Assembly: GCA_021229015.1 (NCBI GenBank)
Contig: CM037782.1
Span: forward strand, 57,905,518-57,969,517
Source: Solen grandis
Taxonomy: Eukaryota; Mollusca; Bivalvia; Adapedonta; Solenidae
Direction: 5' to 3'
Length of the DNA: 64,000 nucleotides
Positions 1 through 11,559 of the stretch are shown here, one piece after another. Position 1 is the first letter of the stretch, and the number at the start of each line of letters is the position of its first letter. The notes below the pieces were generated by a model. That model saw nothing but the letters and a program-made list of their open reading frames with translations, did not search any database and was not told the DNA's origin. Made by a program: the position numbers and the translations under genes.

Positions 1-377
1 AAGTATGTAAAATGGGTTGCTGTTCTGATTTATAAGTGTCACAGATATTTTGTTCATGCTTAAAATGGATGTTTACAGAGCAAAATAACACGTTTACAAA
101 CAGCAGCACATGAATAGCGGTTACGGTTATGAATAAAAGGTCTGCGTAACATATTCCATTCGTATTCGTAAGTGCATAATCGCATTGCGTGGATCTACAC
201 TAAGCGGAGAGGTACAGTTTAACTTGTCATGTAAAATATGCAAATTATCAAGGTCAGTGATGACTGGTAAGCGTTTGTTGCTACTAAAGATGGCAGCAAG
301 CTGCCATCTAAAAATCAGGCTGAATGGTTATGCTATGCAATCCTAGGGAGGTACTAAGGTTGATGAAAAAATAAAGG
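1..377. other. No feature recognised
   Basis: I see no gene, clear repeat or RNA here. It is AT-rich unique-looking sequence with a short AGCTGCCATCT-type inverted repeat near 292-307. Confidence 0.5.
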
Positions 378-512
378 GCACCATGGTCAAATGGTAGTAT
401 ACAATGATTGAATCTGTAGGTTGTGGGTTTGGACTCTGATGAGGGCAAGAATTCTCCCTGATACAAAGTACTGGTGCATTCCAGGTAATGCTTAGCAAGA
501 TATGTATAAGTT
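378..512 (+). repeat. tRNA-derived SINE, family B, 3' end interrupted
   Basis: A tRNA-like start (CATGGTCAAATGGTAGTA, A-box-like; GTGGGTTTGGACTC, B-box-like) is followed by a tail module with 'CAAAGTACTGG'. The same module recurs at 7455-7680, 28285-28475, 34395-34545 and 46465-46560. The copy's tail is cut by the SINE inserted at 527-788. Confidence 0.6.
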
Positions 513-526
513 ATAAGAATGTGACA

Positions 527-788
527 GACAGGGTGGTGACTCAGTGGTAACTCGCTCCAGGACTGCTAATCCAGGGGTCCGGTGTTCAAATCCCAGTAGA
601 ACCTTGGACAATTTCTGAGCTAGGGTAGCGCACCTGGATCCCTTGTATCCGCACCTGTCTCTGTGTGTAGGTGCACCTGTCTAGAGGTGCTGAGGGAGGG
701 CAACCCTGACAGAAAGTCCAAAAGAACCGAAGTCAGAGGTGCTGAACCTTAAATGTGTTCTCTGTCAAAAAATGCAAATAAAAACAAC
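527..788 (+). mobile_element. tRNA-derived SINE with 14-bp target site duplication
   Basis: ATAAGAATGTGACA is present at both 513-526 and 789-802, so the inserted unit is exactly 527-788. It opens with a tRNA-like head: A-box-like GACTCAGTGGTAA near 538-550 and B-box GTGTTCAAATCCC near 582-594. An unrelated body follows, and it ends in an A-rich tail. Long direct target repeats and an A-rich tail are the marks of LINE-mediated retroposition. It is too long and lacks a matching acceptor stem, so it is not a working tRNA. It landed in the tail of an older SINE. Confidence 0.85.
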
Positions 789-802
789 ATAAGAATGTGA
801 CA

Positions 803-1253
803 CATCTGCACTTTTTTTAGGTACAACAAAACGATCTTTACAAAAAAAAACAAGAAATGTTTGCCTCCCCCCTCGTATGCCATAATATTTATATAGCTAT
901 CTTCTGTGTATGATGTTTGGCTTGGTAATGTGGGCATGTTACAAAGTTCAGAACTTATCTTAGTGAAGGTTTATTACTGATAATTAATAACACTGCTAAA
1001 AAGATGAAACTTAATCTTTACTGAAATAAATGTCAGTGAGTTGGAAATTTTATGTAAAGAAACACAGCAAGGGCACTTCAGTTTTAATGCAATTAGCACC
1101 ATGAAATTAAGTGAAAAGCATGCAGACAATGAACATGAAGAATAATGTCTCATTTGAGTTTCACTTTGTATACTGCATCCAGTAAAGGTGAAAATGCTGA
1201 AAAAAATCTGGTGAAAAAGATTTGACCAGAACCCATTTTGATCAGAATCTATC
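803..1253. other. No feature recognised
   Basis: AT-rich sequence with no splice-bounded open frame, SINE promoter boxes or tandem repeat that I can see. Confidence 0.4.
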
Positions 1254-1640
1254 TTGGCATTCAGTGTCACAGTGACCTTGACCTTTGACCTAGTTACCCC
1301 TAAATCGAAAGGGGTCATTTACTGGTCATGCAAAATCTCCATATTAAGTTTGAAGTTCTTAGGCCCAGGCATTCTCAAGTTATTGATAAATTGGCCATTA
1401 AATTCAAGCCCAGTAAATGATGGTCACTGTGACCTTGACCTTGGACTAAGTGACTCCAAAAACAATAGGGTTCATTTACTGGTCATGATTAATCTCCAGA
1501 CTAAGTTTTAAGTCCCTAGACCCAGTTGTTCCCAAGTTATTGATCGGAAACTGTTTGGCCTACGGACCGACCGACAGACGGACCGACCAACCGACCGACA
1601 TGTGCAAAGCAATATATCCCTTTTCTTCGAAGGGGGGCAT
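1254..1640 (+). repeat. Tandem-core repeat with AGGTCA half-sites and GACC microsatellite
   Basis: Two diverged units of roughly 165 bp each carry 'GTGACCTTGACCTT' (1273-1291 and about 1430-1443) and 'TTTACTGGTCATG'. The block ends in a short GACC-type tetranucleotide run (1564-1600) and a G-rich stretch. A related, reverse-oriented copy lies at 44870-45300. The design (tandem core plus tetranucleotide run) matches non-autonomous tandem-core elements known in bivalves; the superfamily is inferred. Confidence 0.65.
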
Positions 1641-1654
1641 AATTATATTATCTC

Positions 1655-1989
1655 ATGCAGATTTGTGATCCCGTGAGCGTCCGTCGTGCGACGTCAACAA
1701 TTTTTAGTGTTTACACTCTATCACCTTTATTTCTTGAGCAATCATCTTCAAACTTTAAGACAATATTTATGACCATAATGTCTCAATTGAGTTCGATTAT
1801 GGCTGAGATCCGTGAATTAGGTCAGGAGTTATGCCCCTTTTAATATTAAAAAAATGCCATATTTCACGTTGTTTACACTCTAGCATCTGCATCTTTTGAG
1901 CAATCATCTTCAAACTTTATGGCAATGCTTATGACCATAAGGTCTTGATTGAGTTTGATTATGGCTAAGATCCGTCAATTACGTCAGGA
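1655..1989 (+). repeat. Tandem repeat, about 162-bp period, cut by gap
   Basis: The motif TTACACTCTA recurs at 1711 and 1873. Both units share 'GAGCAATCATCTTCAAACTTTA', in two parts, and 'GATCCGT..ATTA.GTCAGGA'. The second unit runs directly into the N gap, so the array was probably longer and hard to assemble. Confidence 0.7.
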
Positions 1990-2089
1990 NNNNNNNNNNN
2001 NNNNNNNNNNNNNNNNNNNNNNNNNNNNNNNNNNNNNNNNNNNNNNNNNNNNNNNNNNNNNNNNNNNNNNNNNNNNNNNNNNNNNNNNN
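1990..2089. other. Assembly gap (100 N)
   Basis: Exactly 100 N, a conventional unknown-size scaffold gap, placed inside a tandem repeat. Confidence 0.98.
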
Positions 2090-2251
2090 TGGTTTAAATT
2101 TTCATGTTGTTGTTGCTGTTATGACAATATTTCTGACATATAACTACCTCCACTTAACTATAGTTTGAAGACTAATATGACCATTATGTTCAAAAGGGAT
2201 TTGACTTTTATAATAGAGTTTTACTTACTTATTTTTTGATAACTGGAGACA

Positions 2252-2439
2252 AGAACTTGAACCTGCTGAACAAATGGACTTAGCTGGCACTTATTTTGGA
2301 ACTGTCCATTATCAATTTTAGGGATAACAAGATAAAAACTTGTAGTTGGTCAGCCAACAGTAAAGAGCCAGGCCAGCCTGCCTGGCTCTTTACTGTTGGC
2401 AAAGGTTAGCACCTCCGGTTCCAGCAGGGTAAGGGTTAA
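2252..2439 (+). mobile_element. TTAA-type MITE, family 2, 5' end degraded
   Basis: Its right end, CAGCAGGGTAAGGGTTAA, matches the right end of the intact copy at 49998-50133, and both share 'AAATGGACTTAG' and 'GGCAAAGGTTAGCAC'. The left end is eroded. A 48-bp perfect hairpin with 21-bp arms lies inside (2353-2400). Confidence 0.7.
2353..2400. repeat. Perfect inverted repeat, 21-bp arms, 6-bp loop
   Basis: The left arm begins GCCAACAGTAAAGAGCC and the right arm is its exact reverse complement. It forms the core of the surrounding MITE. Confidence 0.9.
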
Positions 2440-3189
2440 GTAAGTCAGTTACTTACATGTACATGTATAATCACGCTCCCCACTTCCCAATTCTTTCATG
2501 GCTCCCTTTCGTAGCTAATATGTCTCCATTATACAAGAATGGTCCAGAAATATTTTTCTTTTTCCTTTGCAGCTTTGAACAATCTATCATCAAGTAGCTT
2601 CAGTTAACAGCTGATTAAATTGGTAAATAACAGACCTCTTTGCTTAGGCATTACGTTAATGATTTAGCCACAAGTTTGTTTAATCATTCTTCATTCCCTG
2701 CTGCAGGGGCTGATAAGCCTTGCATAAAAATACAAAGTTGCTTATTATTTATCATGCAACTAAATAATCATTGAAATATTTCCATGAATCATTTTTTGTA
2801 CTTCATTAAAATGCAATATTTCATATCAGAAGTACCGACTTAGAAATTAACGTCATTTCTTACAGACGTCACAGAATTGATTTATGGGGATGGGAACTGG
2901 TAAATATCAGGACACAAGTGCATGACATTGTCCACTTTTTTCTCAGTATTAAGGCTAATCATATTTCAGTCTAGACATTAGATTTCATTTAAAAAAAATT
3001 CTAAGAAGTTAAGCCAAAATTTTGCGATTTTATATTTTGTGTCATTTAGCATCTTGACACATTTGTGTGTTTTTTTATGGAAGTCATTATGTGAGTCCCA
3101 CTAGGTTCATCCAGTAGATACTGTCTGGCTTTCTCCAAAGGGATAAGATGTGTTCTTGTGGTATTGTTGGCATTATCAATATCCCTTGT
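2440..3189. other. No feature recognised
   Basis: AT-rich, with poly-A and poly-T runs. No gene or repeat boundary that I can support. Confidence 0.4.
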
Positions 3190-3845
3190 TTGACTGTACA
3201 GAGTATGTTGAGCTATTCTTCTCACCTTGGCGTCAGAGTCGACATCAAAACTTCAGGTTAGGGTTTTGCGTGCAACTTAATAATAAAGGTACTGTCATGA
3301 TTGTATGATCTTAGAAACCAGCTATGTTTATTGATTTAATACTTAACTATTAGTTTAAATAATAATATTTAGATAAATCCTGTTTCAACTAATATTTCAC
3401 TAAGGTCTTCAGCGGCAAGAAACAAGATAAGATAACTCAATGTGACCAAATCTAATGCTAATTATGGCCCATTTTTTAAAAAATTGTTTTGGAAAATTTT
3501 GGTTAAAGTTTTGCATGCAACTTAGTATCATACTTTTATCTCAGTAATCAGCTGTGGTATTGACTTTAAACTTCATATATGTGTTCAAGGGCATCAATAC
3601 ATCAAGTTAGACATCTATTTACTGAATTCATTAAAAGTATGGCCCATTTAAACATAGAAATATAGTTTAAATTTTGCATTGAATTTACTATGATGTATAC
3701 ATCTTAGTATCCAGTTGTGCTTCTTGATTTAGTATTTCAATAAGGTCTTCATTGGCATTAAACAAACAAGTAAGATAACTTTGACCAAATTTAATGCATA
3801 TTAGGTCCTTTTTTGGACTAACACAAGCATCAGAATAGTCAAGTG
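3190..3845 (-). repeat. Degenerate tandem-core element, family G
   Basis: It starts with an eroded form of the family G end (GAGCTATTCTTCTCACCTTGGCGTC). It carries two to three units with 'GTTTTGCGTGCAACTTA' or 'GTTTTGCATGCAACTTA', and ends near 'CAGAATAGTC'. Better copies are at 36047-37203, 47428-49588 and 60018-60953. Confidence 0.6.
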
Positions 3846-4789
3846 TGGTATTTTATAGACACCTAGTTATATTAACCTTTTACCTTTCGAATACTCACAT
3901 TTAAATCATTGACTTGATGAATACATGTATTAATTAACTGAAATTTAAATGATAATTAACCGAGTGTATTTTCTTTTCTTTGAAGACTGTTTAGAATCTG
4001 AGCTACACTATTACATGAGCAAACAGAGGAGACAGTAATTAGACATTGTCTGGAAGAAACTGTCTGGTCTCCTCTGTTAACCATGGCATCAAGACATAAT
4101 TATGGGATAAGGAGTTAAAGTGTACTTTTCTGGAACATGTTCAATCCCTCTCACATGATGATAACATACATGTATGTCCTATATATTTTGCCCAGAATTC
4201 AAGCCAGAGCTTGAAGGTAAGAGAGTTTTTATGATTTTCATTTTGTGTTTCCATAATTTTATAGTCATTCACTGAGCCCTGGGGTAAATTTCATCATCCA
4301 TGTTTCTCTACTACCCTCAAATAGATCATTTCTTAACCAATATTGTTAGTTAAAAAGGGTAATACTTTATGTCATCTCAATCATGTACTTGAATATTTCA
4401 TAAAACAGGAAGGTAAGAATGTGTATCCACCTGCTTTAAGAATTTAAATATTGCTTATCACTAAGTGTTGTTGGTGGATTCAAATATTACAGGATTCAGA
4501 AGTTTGAGTGTTTCTTTGAGTAGGCTGATGTTAAGTGTGACACATACAACTTTGTAGATAACTTTAAAAGCAGTGTTTGTTGCATAAATCAGTCCAGTCA
4601 GGTAATCTGATATTTATGTATCATGGAGTGGCTATCTTAAAAGTTTAATCAGGATTTAAAATTATGTTGAAAATTTTATAAGATTTAGTGAAGAGTCCAT
4701 AAAAATGTCTTGAAAACATCAGTATGTTACAGAATAATATCTCCATTCAAATAAATATGTGTACTACAATTCTTCACTTGATTGCTGGG
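3846..4789. other. Unassigned, with one hairpin
   Basis: Nothing gene-like is visible. The only structure is the hairpin at 4022-4078. Confidence 0.4.
4022..4078. repeat. Inverted repeat, 12-bp perfect arms
   Basis: AACAGAGGAGAC (4022-4033) is the exact reverse complement of 4067-4078, with a 33-bp spacer that adds further partial pairing (CAGACAG/CTGTCTG type). Confidence 0.7.
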
Positions 4790-4870
4790 TTATTATACCC
4801 CTAGATAATTATAAGTTATATTGGGGGCTATATTGGAGTCCTGTCTGTTGGTCGGTCTGCCTGTAGATGA
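4790..4870 (+). repeat. 5'-end fragment of a pearl-like tandem-core element
   Basis: 'TTATACCCC' followed by 'TTGGGGGCTATATTGGAGTC' and then 'GGTCGGTC' matches the 5' ends of the elements at 7759 and 14331. No core repeat or 3' end follows. Confidence 0.5.
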
Positions 4871-5744
4871 GATTTGTCTGCCTTATTTCTTGGCTACCTT
4901 TGGTTGGACTTTGATTAAACTTTACAAGACTGATAAGCACCAAGCCTAGTTGCACATATTGTTGACAAATCATGATTGTTGTATTTCTCAAGTATGTCTG
5001 ACATGATAACAGTAACTGTGATAATGGGGTATTCATAGTTTTCAATGATAATTATTTTTGAATTTAATATAATTTCATTTTATTTTTTTTTATTATGGAT
5101 TCTAATATTTCTCCTGAAGCACATGGTTTTACATCATGGTGCACTAATGATTGTACAAGGAATACAGATCAGGGCTGACGTAAATGTTCATTCTGAGACT
5201 GTTATTTAATTTTTTTGTTAATAGAATCCCTATAATATTTACAATTTTCATTCTTATTTCTTCTTCCATTATATTGAATCCTCCCCTTGTAAGAAACCCA
5301 CAAGCAACCCATTCCTTTACTCATCACAATATATTGCTTGCGAGATTATTAAATTATATTCACTTGTTAACAATCATTTGAAAAGCAATGTTTCGATTTG
5401 TTGCCTCATGTTTTAGAAAGGATTTTGGACCCATGGATACAGTGACCTTTCCATTATGCTGACGTGAGGATATCTATTTTCAGTGATTACTGGATTTTCA
5501 ATAATTGCACGGCAGATCACCGCCAAGCATACTGTATTTGCTTCGTATGTTGTCAATGGACCCGGATCTGGAAGTTTAAAATCCTTTTGGTTGCAATTAC
5601 GGCATTTTTTCGTTGTAGAACATGAACTTTTTGCCTAGAATTGAGGGAGCATGATGAAATAAAAAAAGGGGATATTACGCAAACAAATTCAGAAATTAAT
5701 TGCATTCAGTGCTGGAAATGAAGACAAAATATGTAACAATTCGG
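4871..5744. other. No feature recognised
   Basis: AT-rich. Short open frames here have no splice context or family resemblance. Confidence 0.4.
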
Positions 5745-5923
5745 AATTAACATGACGCCAAAACGCCCCGTAATGAATATGCATATCGGTTTAACCAGTG
5801 AAAACTGTACAAACCTCCGACAAACAAATGCATGTGAATCTTGCTTTCAGTAGTTACCTTAAGTCGATAACCTCCAACAAACATTTGGGGCGGGGATATA
5901 CCTGTTTTGGCGTCATGTTAATT
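5745..5923. mobile_element. 179-bp MITE with 20-bp perfect terminal inverted repeats
   Basis: AATTAACATGACGCCAAAAC at 5745-5764 is the exact reverse complement of 5904-5923. Each end contains TTAA, so the element proper may be bounded by a TTAA target duplication, with CATGACGCC termini. There is no coding capacity. Confidence 0.75.
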
Positions 5924-7454
5924 GATCCTTTCGTATCCCATTCTATTTTTATCATGATTAGAGATTATTTTTATTAACATCATCAAATGTCCATTTTAAC
6001 ATAAAAACATACTCTGTCAATTTAAATTATGAATTGAAATTCACAAGTTTGTGCAGCCAATCTTAATGCTGCTTTCCAGTCAGGATATGTAAAATTAAAT
6101 TTGGTCAAATCTGGTAAAACAATGAATCCCTAGCCAGGTATCCCAAGGCTGATAGATATAGGAAAACATAATAGACAGCCATGAGTATCCTCATATCTCA
6201 TGAATATTCATATACAAAATTATATGACTTGATGAATATTAATTTGCTTTAAATATCATATGAAACAATGGATGATCTTTTTACCATGCAGACTTTAAAT
6301 GATATTAGACAGCTCCTGTTTGTATGTATGTATGAGTTAAATGGTTAAAAAGGGGAGGGAAAAAAGCAATTAAAAACAATTATGTTCACTTCTTTTTTTA
6401 AATCCTGCTGCCAATTAGATCATTGATTAATCAATTTTTATTAGATCTCTAAATCGTAATCCTAGAAATAAAATTCAGTGTTGTTTAATAATGTATGAAG
6501 TGGTTAATAGAGTTGTTGCTTTTCTCTGCCTGTGACTGTAATTGATTCTTGCAGTTTGTAAAATGAAGAATTAAAAATGAAAAGCCTGAACAAGTTGTAC
6601 TTGATTTGCTTTTCATATTCAAGGGACAGAGGAATAGTGAAGCCATTGAGTTACTTGCAGGCTGATCCTGCTTAACATCCTTTGTAGCTCTCCTCTGGTG
6701 AAGGTTTAAATGGTATTGTACTACCATTCTAATTCCTCCCATGCTCATAACAAAGGCAACCTATTGATATGTCATTGGAAAAACTGTGACAAATGCTGGT
6801 TTAGACAGATCATGTGGTCAACCTCAAGTCGGTTAATCCTGAAACAAGGGAAACCAGCATTTTGTCAGCATGCAGTCTGTTTTCTGTCTCGTTTTATTGT
6901 GTAACACAACCACAAACAGACAGAGGATTGTTTGTTTCCCTCAGTCATCTTAAATTTTAATCTGGATTTTGCATAAAATTCAGAAAGGATAAAAATGTCA
7001 CATATTTCCTTTCTCTTTATACAAATGCTTTCCATTATATTTAATGGGTTTGATATTTTCACAGAATTGAAGTAAGAAAAATAAACCAATATTTTCTATT
7101 GAGTTTTGAGTTTTCATTTTTGGATGGTTTTGACATTTTCACACAAAAAATAATGTTTTATATTTTGCATCACTTGACAGCCGTAATGGCTCATTAGTTT
7201 GTATAAAAACAGATTGATGGGCCCTTCTGGCTGTCATTATAATAGTTAAAATTGAATAAGTCTCAGCAAGTAAGGTATATATATCCAGATGTGTAAACTA
7301 TCCAGATATCTGATGAGCATGCAGATACATGCTAGAAGTGTCATTAGCAATTAAAGAAATGGTTTCTATTACATTTAGACTAAAAGATGTTACAGCTGGA
7401 ATTTATCTGTGTCAAATTATTGCAGATCCAAAGGGATCTGATCTATAGCAGGAA
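5924..7454. other. Unassigned, with one short dispersed repeat
   Basis: Around 6195-6262 lies a reverse-strand copy of a roughly 70-bp repeat (TGAATATTCAT... and ...TGATGAATATTAAT). It is also found near 9745-9815 and 63255-63325. I recognise nothing else. Confidence 0.4.
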
Positions 7455-7680
7455 TGAAGTGTTTGAAGTAGCAGGTGCTGTGCTATAGTGGGGATCCAAA
7501 AGCTGTGGGTTTAATTTCTGTTGGGAGCCAGAATCATTAAAGGCCTACCATATACCTAGGTGCAAAGTACTGGTCCAGCTCAGGAACCATTTTTAGGGGT
7601 ATTAGTATTAGATGTAAGATTTCTTTTCCAGTTGATTTGAAAAAGGAAGAAGTTACAGATTTGAAATAGAGTTATCTACT
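7455..7680 (+). repeat. SINE family B copy
   Basis: A tRNA-like head with a B-box-like GTGGGTTTAATTTC is followed by 'TAGGTGCAAAGTACTGGTCC' and the family tail '...AGTTGATTTGAAA'. Confidence 0.6.
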
Positions 7681-7758
7681 CTTGTTTATATCATAATTTG
7701 ATTTTGTCATTTTTTAGCTTCTGGGGCAGGGAGGGCATTAAATGAAACAATAAATCTT

Positions 7759-8760
7759 TTTATACCCCCGAAACAAAGTTTGGGGGGGGTATATAGGAGT
7801 CACCCGGTGGTCGGTCGGTCGGTCCAGCGGTCCGTTGCATTTTCCTTGTCCGGAGCATAACTTGAAAACCACAAGTTGGAATTCAATACAACTTCATGCA
7901 ATGATCAAGCACATGGAGAGGAAGTGCAGTGCACAAGAACCATAACTCCATCTTGACTTATTACAGAGTTATTGCCCTTTGTTACTTTTCCTTGTCCGAA
8001 GCATAACTTGAAAAATACAAGTTTGATTTCAAAACAATTTCATACAATGGTCAACCACAATATGAGGAAGTGCAGTGCACAAGAACCATAACTCTATCTA
8101 GAGTAATTACAGAGTTATTGCCCTTTGTATTTTTTCCTTGTCCAGAGTATAACTTGTAACCTTGTCCGGAGTATAACTTGTAAAGTACTGATTGGATTTC
8201 AAAACAATTTCATACAATGGTCAAGCACAATGAGAGGAAGTGCAGTGCACAAGAACCATAACTCTATCTATAGGAATTACAGAGTTATTGCCCTTAGTTA
8301 CTTTTCCTTGTCCAGAGTATAACTTGTAAACTACTGGTTGGATTTCAAAACAATTTCATATAATGGTCAACCACAATATGAGGAAGTGCAGTGCACAAGA
8401 ACCATAACTCTATCTAGAGTAATTACAGAGTTATTTCCCTTTGTTACTTTTCCTTGTTTTTCTTGTCCTGAACATAACTCGAATATTATACATGGTATAT
8501 ACTTGAAACTTAAAATGTAAACAGATGGTGACTAGGAGAAGTGCTGTGTCCAAGAACTGTAACCTTATATTTTTAAACTACTGTGACAAACAACCATTAT
8601 TGACTCTCTATCAACTTTAAATAAAAACTTTACTTACTTATTACTATCACAACCAATATACTATGTATACAGGTTCTTATCTATGCTCTGCCTGAAATCT
8701 GGCTTCTCCTGCATTAAAGTATTTTGCGGGGGTATTAATCACCTTCAGTGATAGCTCTAG
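7759..8760 (+). mobile_element. Pearl-like (Helentron-type) tandem-core element, complete
   Basis: The 5' end TTATACCCCC...GGGGGGGTATA is a short inverted repeat. A GGTC/TCGG tetranucleotide run follows (about 7808-7824). The core is about four units with a 146-bp period: TTTCCTTGTCC starts at 7841, 7987, 8133, 8303 and 8449. The third unit carries a 24-bp internal duplication, which makes its step 170 bp. The 3' end 'ATCACCTTCAGTGATAGCTCTAG' is a small ATCAC/GTGAT hairpin followed by CTAG. Tandem core plus microsatellite is the layout of bivalve 'pearl' elements. A 3' hairpin then CTAG recalls rolling-circle (Helitron-like) ends. No Rep/helicase is present, so it is non-autonomous. Confidence 0.75.
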
Positions 8761-9844
8761 TTTAATTTAAGGTAAATTATAACATTTATTTGGATTAAGA
8801 AAATTTGATTAGTCTTAATAGCAGGCTACTTAAGCCTGTTTTAGAAATCAGAAAAGATTTTTCATGTTATACTGGCATACTCTTTATAAAGGAACTACCC
8901 TGTACCTATTTTGTTAACCCTGTTGCAGTTGAAGGTTTTAGTTTGTTTGCACTTGAAAGGAACCACTGTCATTCAAATTGATCTGTTGACAAGTTGGGGA
9001 CCCACTGGAGCAATAAACAAGTGGTTCCTGCATACTTAGCGTAGTAGTTATCACCATTATGTTGTTTTGAATCAACGAATCATGCCCCATTATTGTCTCA
9101 TTATCGGGAGCACGGCTGCGGTTTCTACGTTCTGAAACTACGTTGTTATTTCTGCCAGATATCGAGGTTTTCACAGAGTTTGAGGACAGATAGGACACAT
9201 TTGATTCATTTAGCTGACATTTGTAGCAAGTATTTGCACAGAACAAGTGTTGATTAGTTTTTGTCTCTCACTCAGACTCACTAGAGAACAATTTGGCATG
9301 CCTACTAAATGACTGAACTCTGATAATTCCATGCAGTTTCAGTTGCTCAAAAGGCTGTTTAGTGCTATGTGAGCTTAGCATATTCATATCCCTGCTCTGC
9401 AAGTGAAATAGGGGATATATATATACATATATATAGGAGTCATATATGTTGTCCTGTCCCACTCCATTTTAAAAAAACAACAACAAATAAATAAGCAAAT
9501 AAACAAATGAAATAAGATTGAAATAAAAAAAAAAAAAAGAACAAAAGGTAAGTTATATTTAATAGAAGATTGTATAATGTTTTATTCCGAAAATATGCAT
9601 TTTGACATCATGGCAAACAAAGCGGACCCAGATGAGAAAAGCTGTTTGATCAGGATCTCCTCTGGATGCTCATATAATATTGTAGCTCAGATTCTAGACT
9701 GCACAGCAAATATATACCTGTATTCATTGTCTTACTTAATTTACCATTTGATGTTCAGTAAATTAATATTCATCAAGTCATATATTTGTACATGAATATT
9801 CATGAGGTAGAGGGTCATGCAAAGTATTTATTCATTGAATGGTG
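8761..9844. other. Unassigned, with short dispersed repeat near 9745-9815
   Basis: It contains a forward copy of the roughly 70-bp ATTAATATTCATCAAGTCAT repeat. A minus-strand open stretch at 8938-9246 has no start codon or splice sites that I trust. Confidence 0.4.
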
Positions 9845-9856
9845 TTGTCAGAGTGA

Positions 9857-10112
9857 CTTGACTTGACTATTTGAGTTTACCGTCGCTTTGACAGTATTTC
9901 AGTCATATAGTGACATCCAGCTAATTACAGGTGGAGGAATAACCCCGAATGCACGGAGGCATCCAGGTAGAACTATTATCCTACCGCAAGCCAGCTGGAA
10001 GGCTTCCTCACATGAAAATCCGAATGACCCTGCCGGGATTCGAACCCACGCGGTGAGGGGCTGAATGAGTGTTAAAGTCAGCAACTTTACCCTCTCGGCC
10101 ACGGAGGCCCCA
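9857..10112 (-). mobile_element. tRNA-derived SINE with 12-bp target site duplication
   Basis: TTGTCAGAGTGA flanks it exactly at 9845-9856 and 10113-10124. On the minus strand it opens with an A-box-like GTGGCCGAGAGGG, then a strong B-box GGGTTCGAATCCC (10035-10047). It ends with the tail 'GACTGAAATACTGTCAAAG', 'CGACGGTAAACTCAA' and a GTCAAGTCAAGTCA-like terminus. The tail resembles that of the SINE at 19236-19541, although the heads differ. Confidence 0.88.
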
Positions 10113-10124
10113 TTGTCAGAGTGA

Positions 10125-11559
10125 ATACATTTTGTTGTATTTCCCTGCCATTTTGTGACCCCTCATTTATGGTTCAATTATTTTAGTCTTCAAAATAGAT
10201 TTCCTAATGGACATACTTGGAGTAAGAATTTACAAAACCTTAATCAGTTTATTTGAATGTCCTGTCTGTTGTTCGGACAAGGTAGTGGCAACGGTAGACA
10301 CAAACAACCTATAATTCTGCCAGCAGACATTTTATGTTATTTGAAACCTATTAATTATCACTCTTATGTATGGAACAACGTAGACTTATTCATTGACATT
10401 TTCATACAATTTCTGTCCCTTAATTGGACCTTTATCATGAGAAATAATTCTGGTATATTGTGTTTAGATGTAGAGTCCGGTGGACAAAGCCTTTGTTAGG
10501 TCCATTGGTTACTGACCTTCATGTTTGTTTTTTATTGTATTTCATATAAGTTATGATTATTTAGAGGAGGAGGGGTGGAACTACTAATATTACATTTTCT
10601 AATTGAATTTTTAAATCATATTTTATTTGTCATTTCATGTGTAGGCAGTTTTACATATATTCCATTAAGTAATACAATGTGAAATGTAGACATGTGAATT
10701 TGTAGTGTAAATAATAAAAGTTATCAGTATTTGGTTTTCTGTATCAGTAGTAGGATATAAGGAGTTTCAAAATATTTTCTTTACTTATACCTCTGTTTCA
10801 CAAAAGGAAGTGGGAGGGGAGCTATACATGAGTTACCTGTCCAGTCCTGTTGTACATAAAGTTCAGTATCTTCACATTGTTGAGTCCAGTGTATTGGGAG
10901 CATTCATCACCATTAGTGATAGCTCTAGGGTAAGATTAACATTATTTTATAATAGGAGATATGGAATTACTAGCAAAAATGTTAACTATGCATTCAAACC
11001 TCAGCTCTTAAGAGGCCAGTTGAGGGGTCTAGACAAAGTAGTCACTAAGTGCAGGTGGCTACTAAATAGAAATAATTATAATAAACTTATTTCTGGAATC
11101 TTGAATTTGGTGTCTTAACAACAGGTTGGCTGCATAATGTGGTATAATGTCGTCTCTAACATAGGTTAACATTACTTTCATAGTATCTACACACATGTAC
11201 ATTGATTTACATTTCTTTACTTGTTATGACATTAAATTTCCTCCATATTCTACGATTTAGAATTCAGCTGTCTAGTTAGTAGATCAAAAGGTATCTTAAC
11301 ATGAGTCTCTTGCATCCCCTTTCTCAAGATGTGACAGCCAATTGATTAAGAAGAATCTTCAAAGTACCCCATACTTGATCTCTTTCATAGCTCATTAAAT
11401 ATATTGAAACATTCAAGTACACCTTAATTTATATCCCTTTTCAACATAATGTTTTCTAAATGATCAAGTACCTTTTTTCATTATGAATTATAGATGGGTG
11501 CATTCAGTATCTCAATAGGCAACTGTTTTATCAATAAAACTAATTCTGCTAAGTGGTAA
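10125..11559. other. Unassigned, with solo 3' end of a pearl-like element at about 10893-10928
   Basis: 'ATTCATCACCATTAGTGAT' then 'AGCTCTAG' matches the 3' terminus of the pearl-like elements. No 5' end or core precedes it nearby. I see nothing else. Confidence 0.45.

Noticed and set aside
8938..9246. Minus-strand open stretch of about 100 codons in a GC-richer patch
   Set aside because: It begins at a non-ATG codon after an in-frame TGA, has no convincing splice sites at either side, and the translation shows no recognisable domain.
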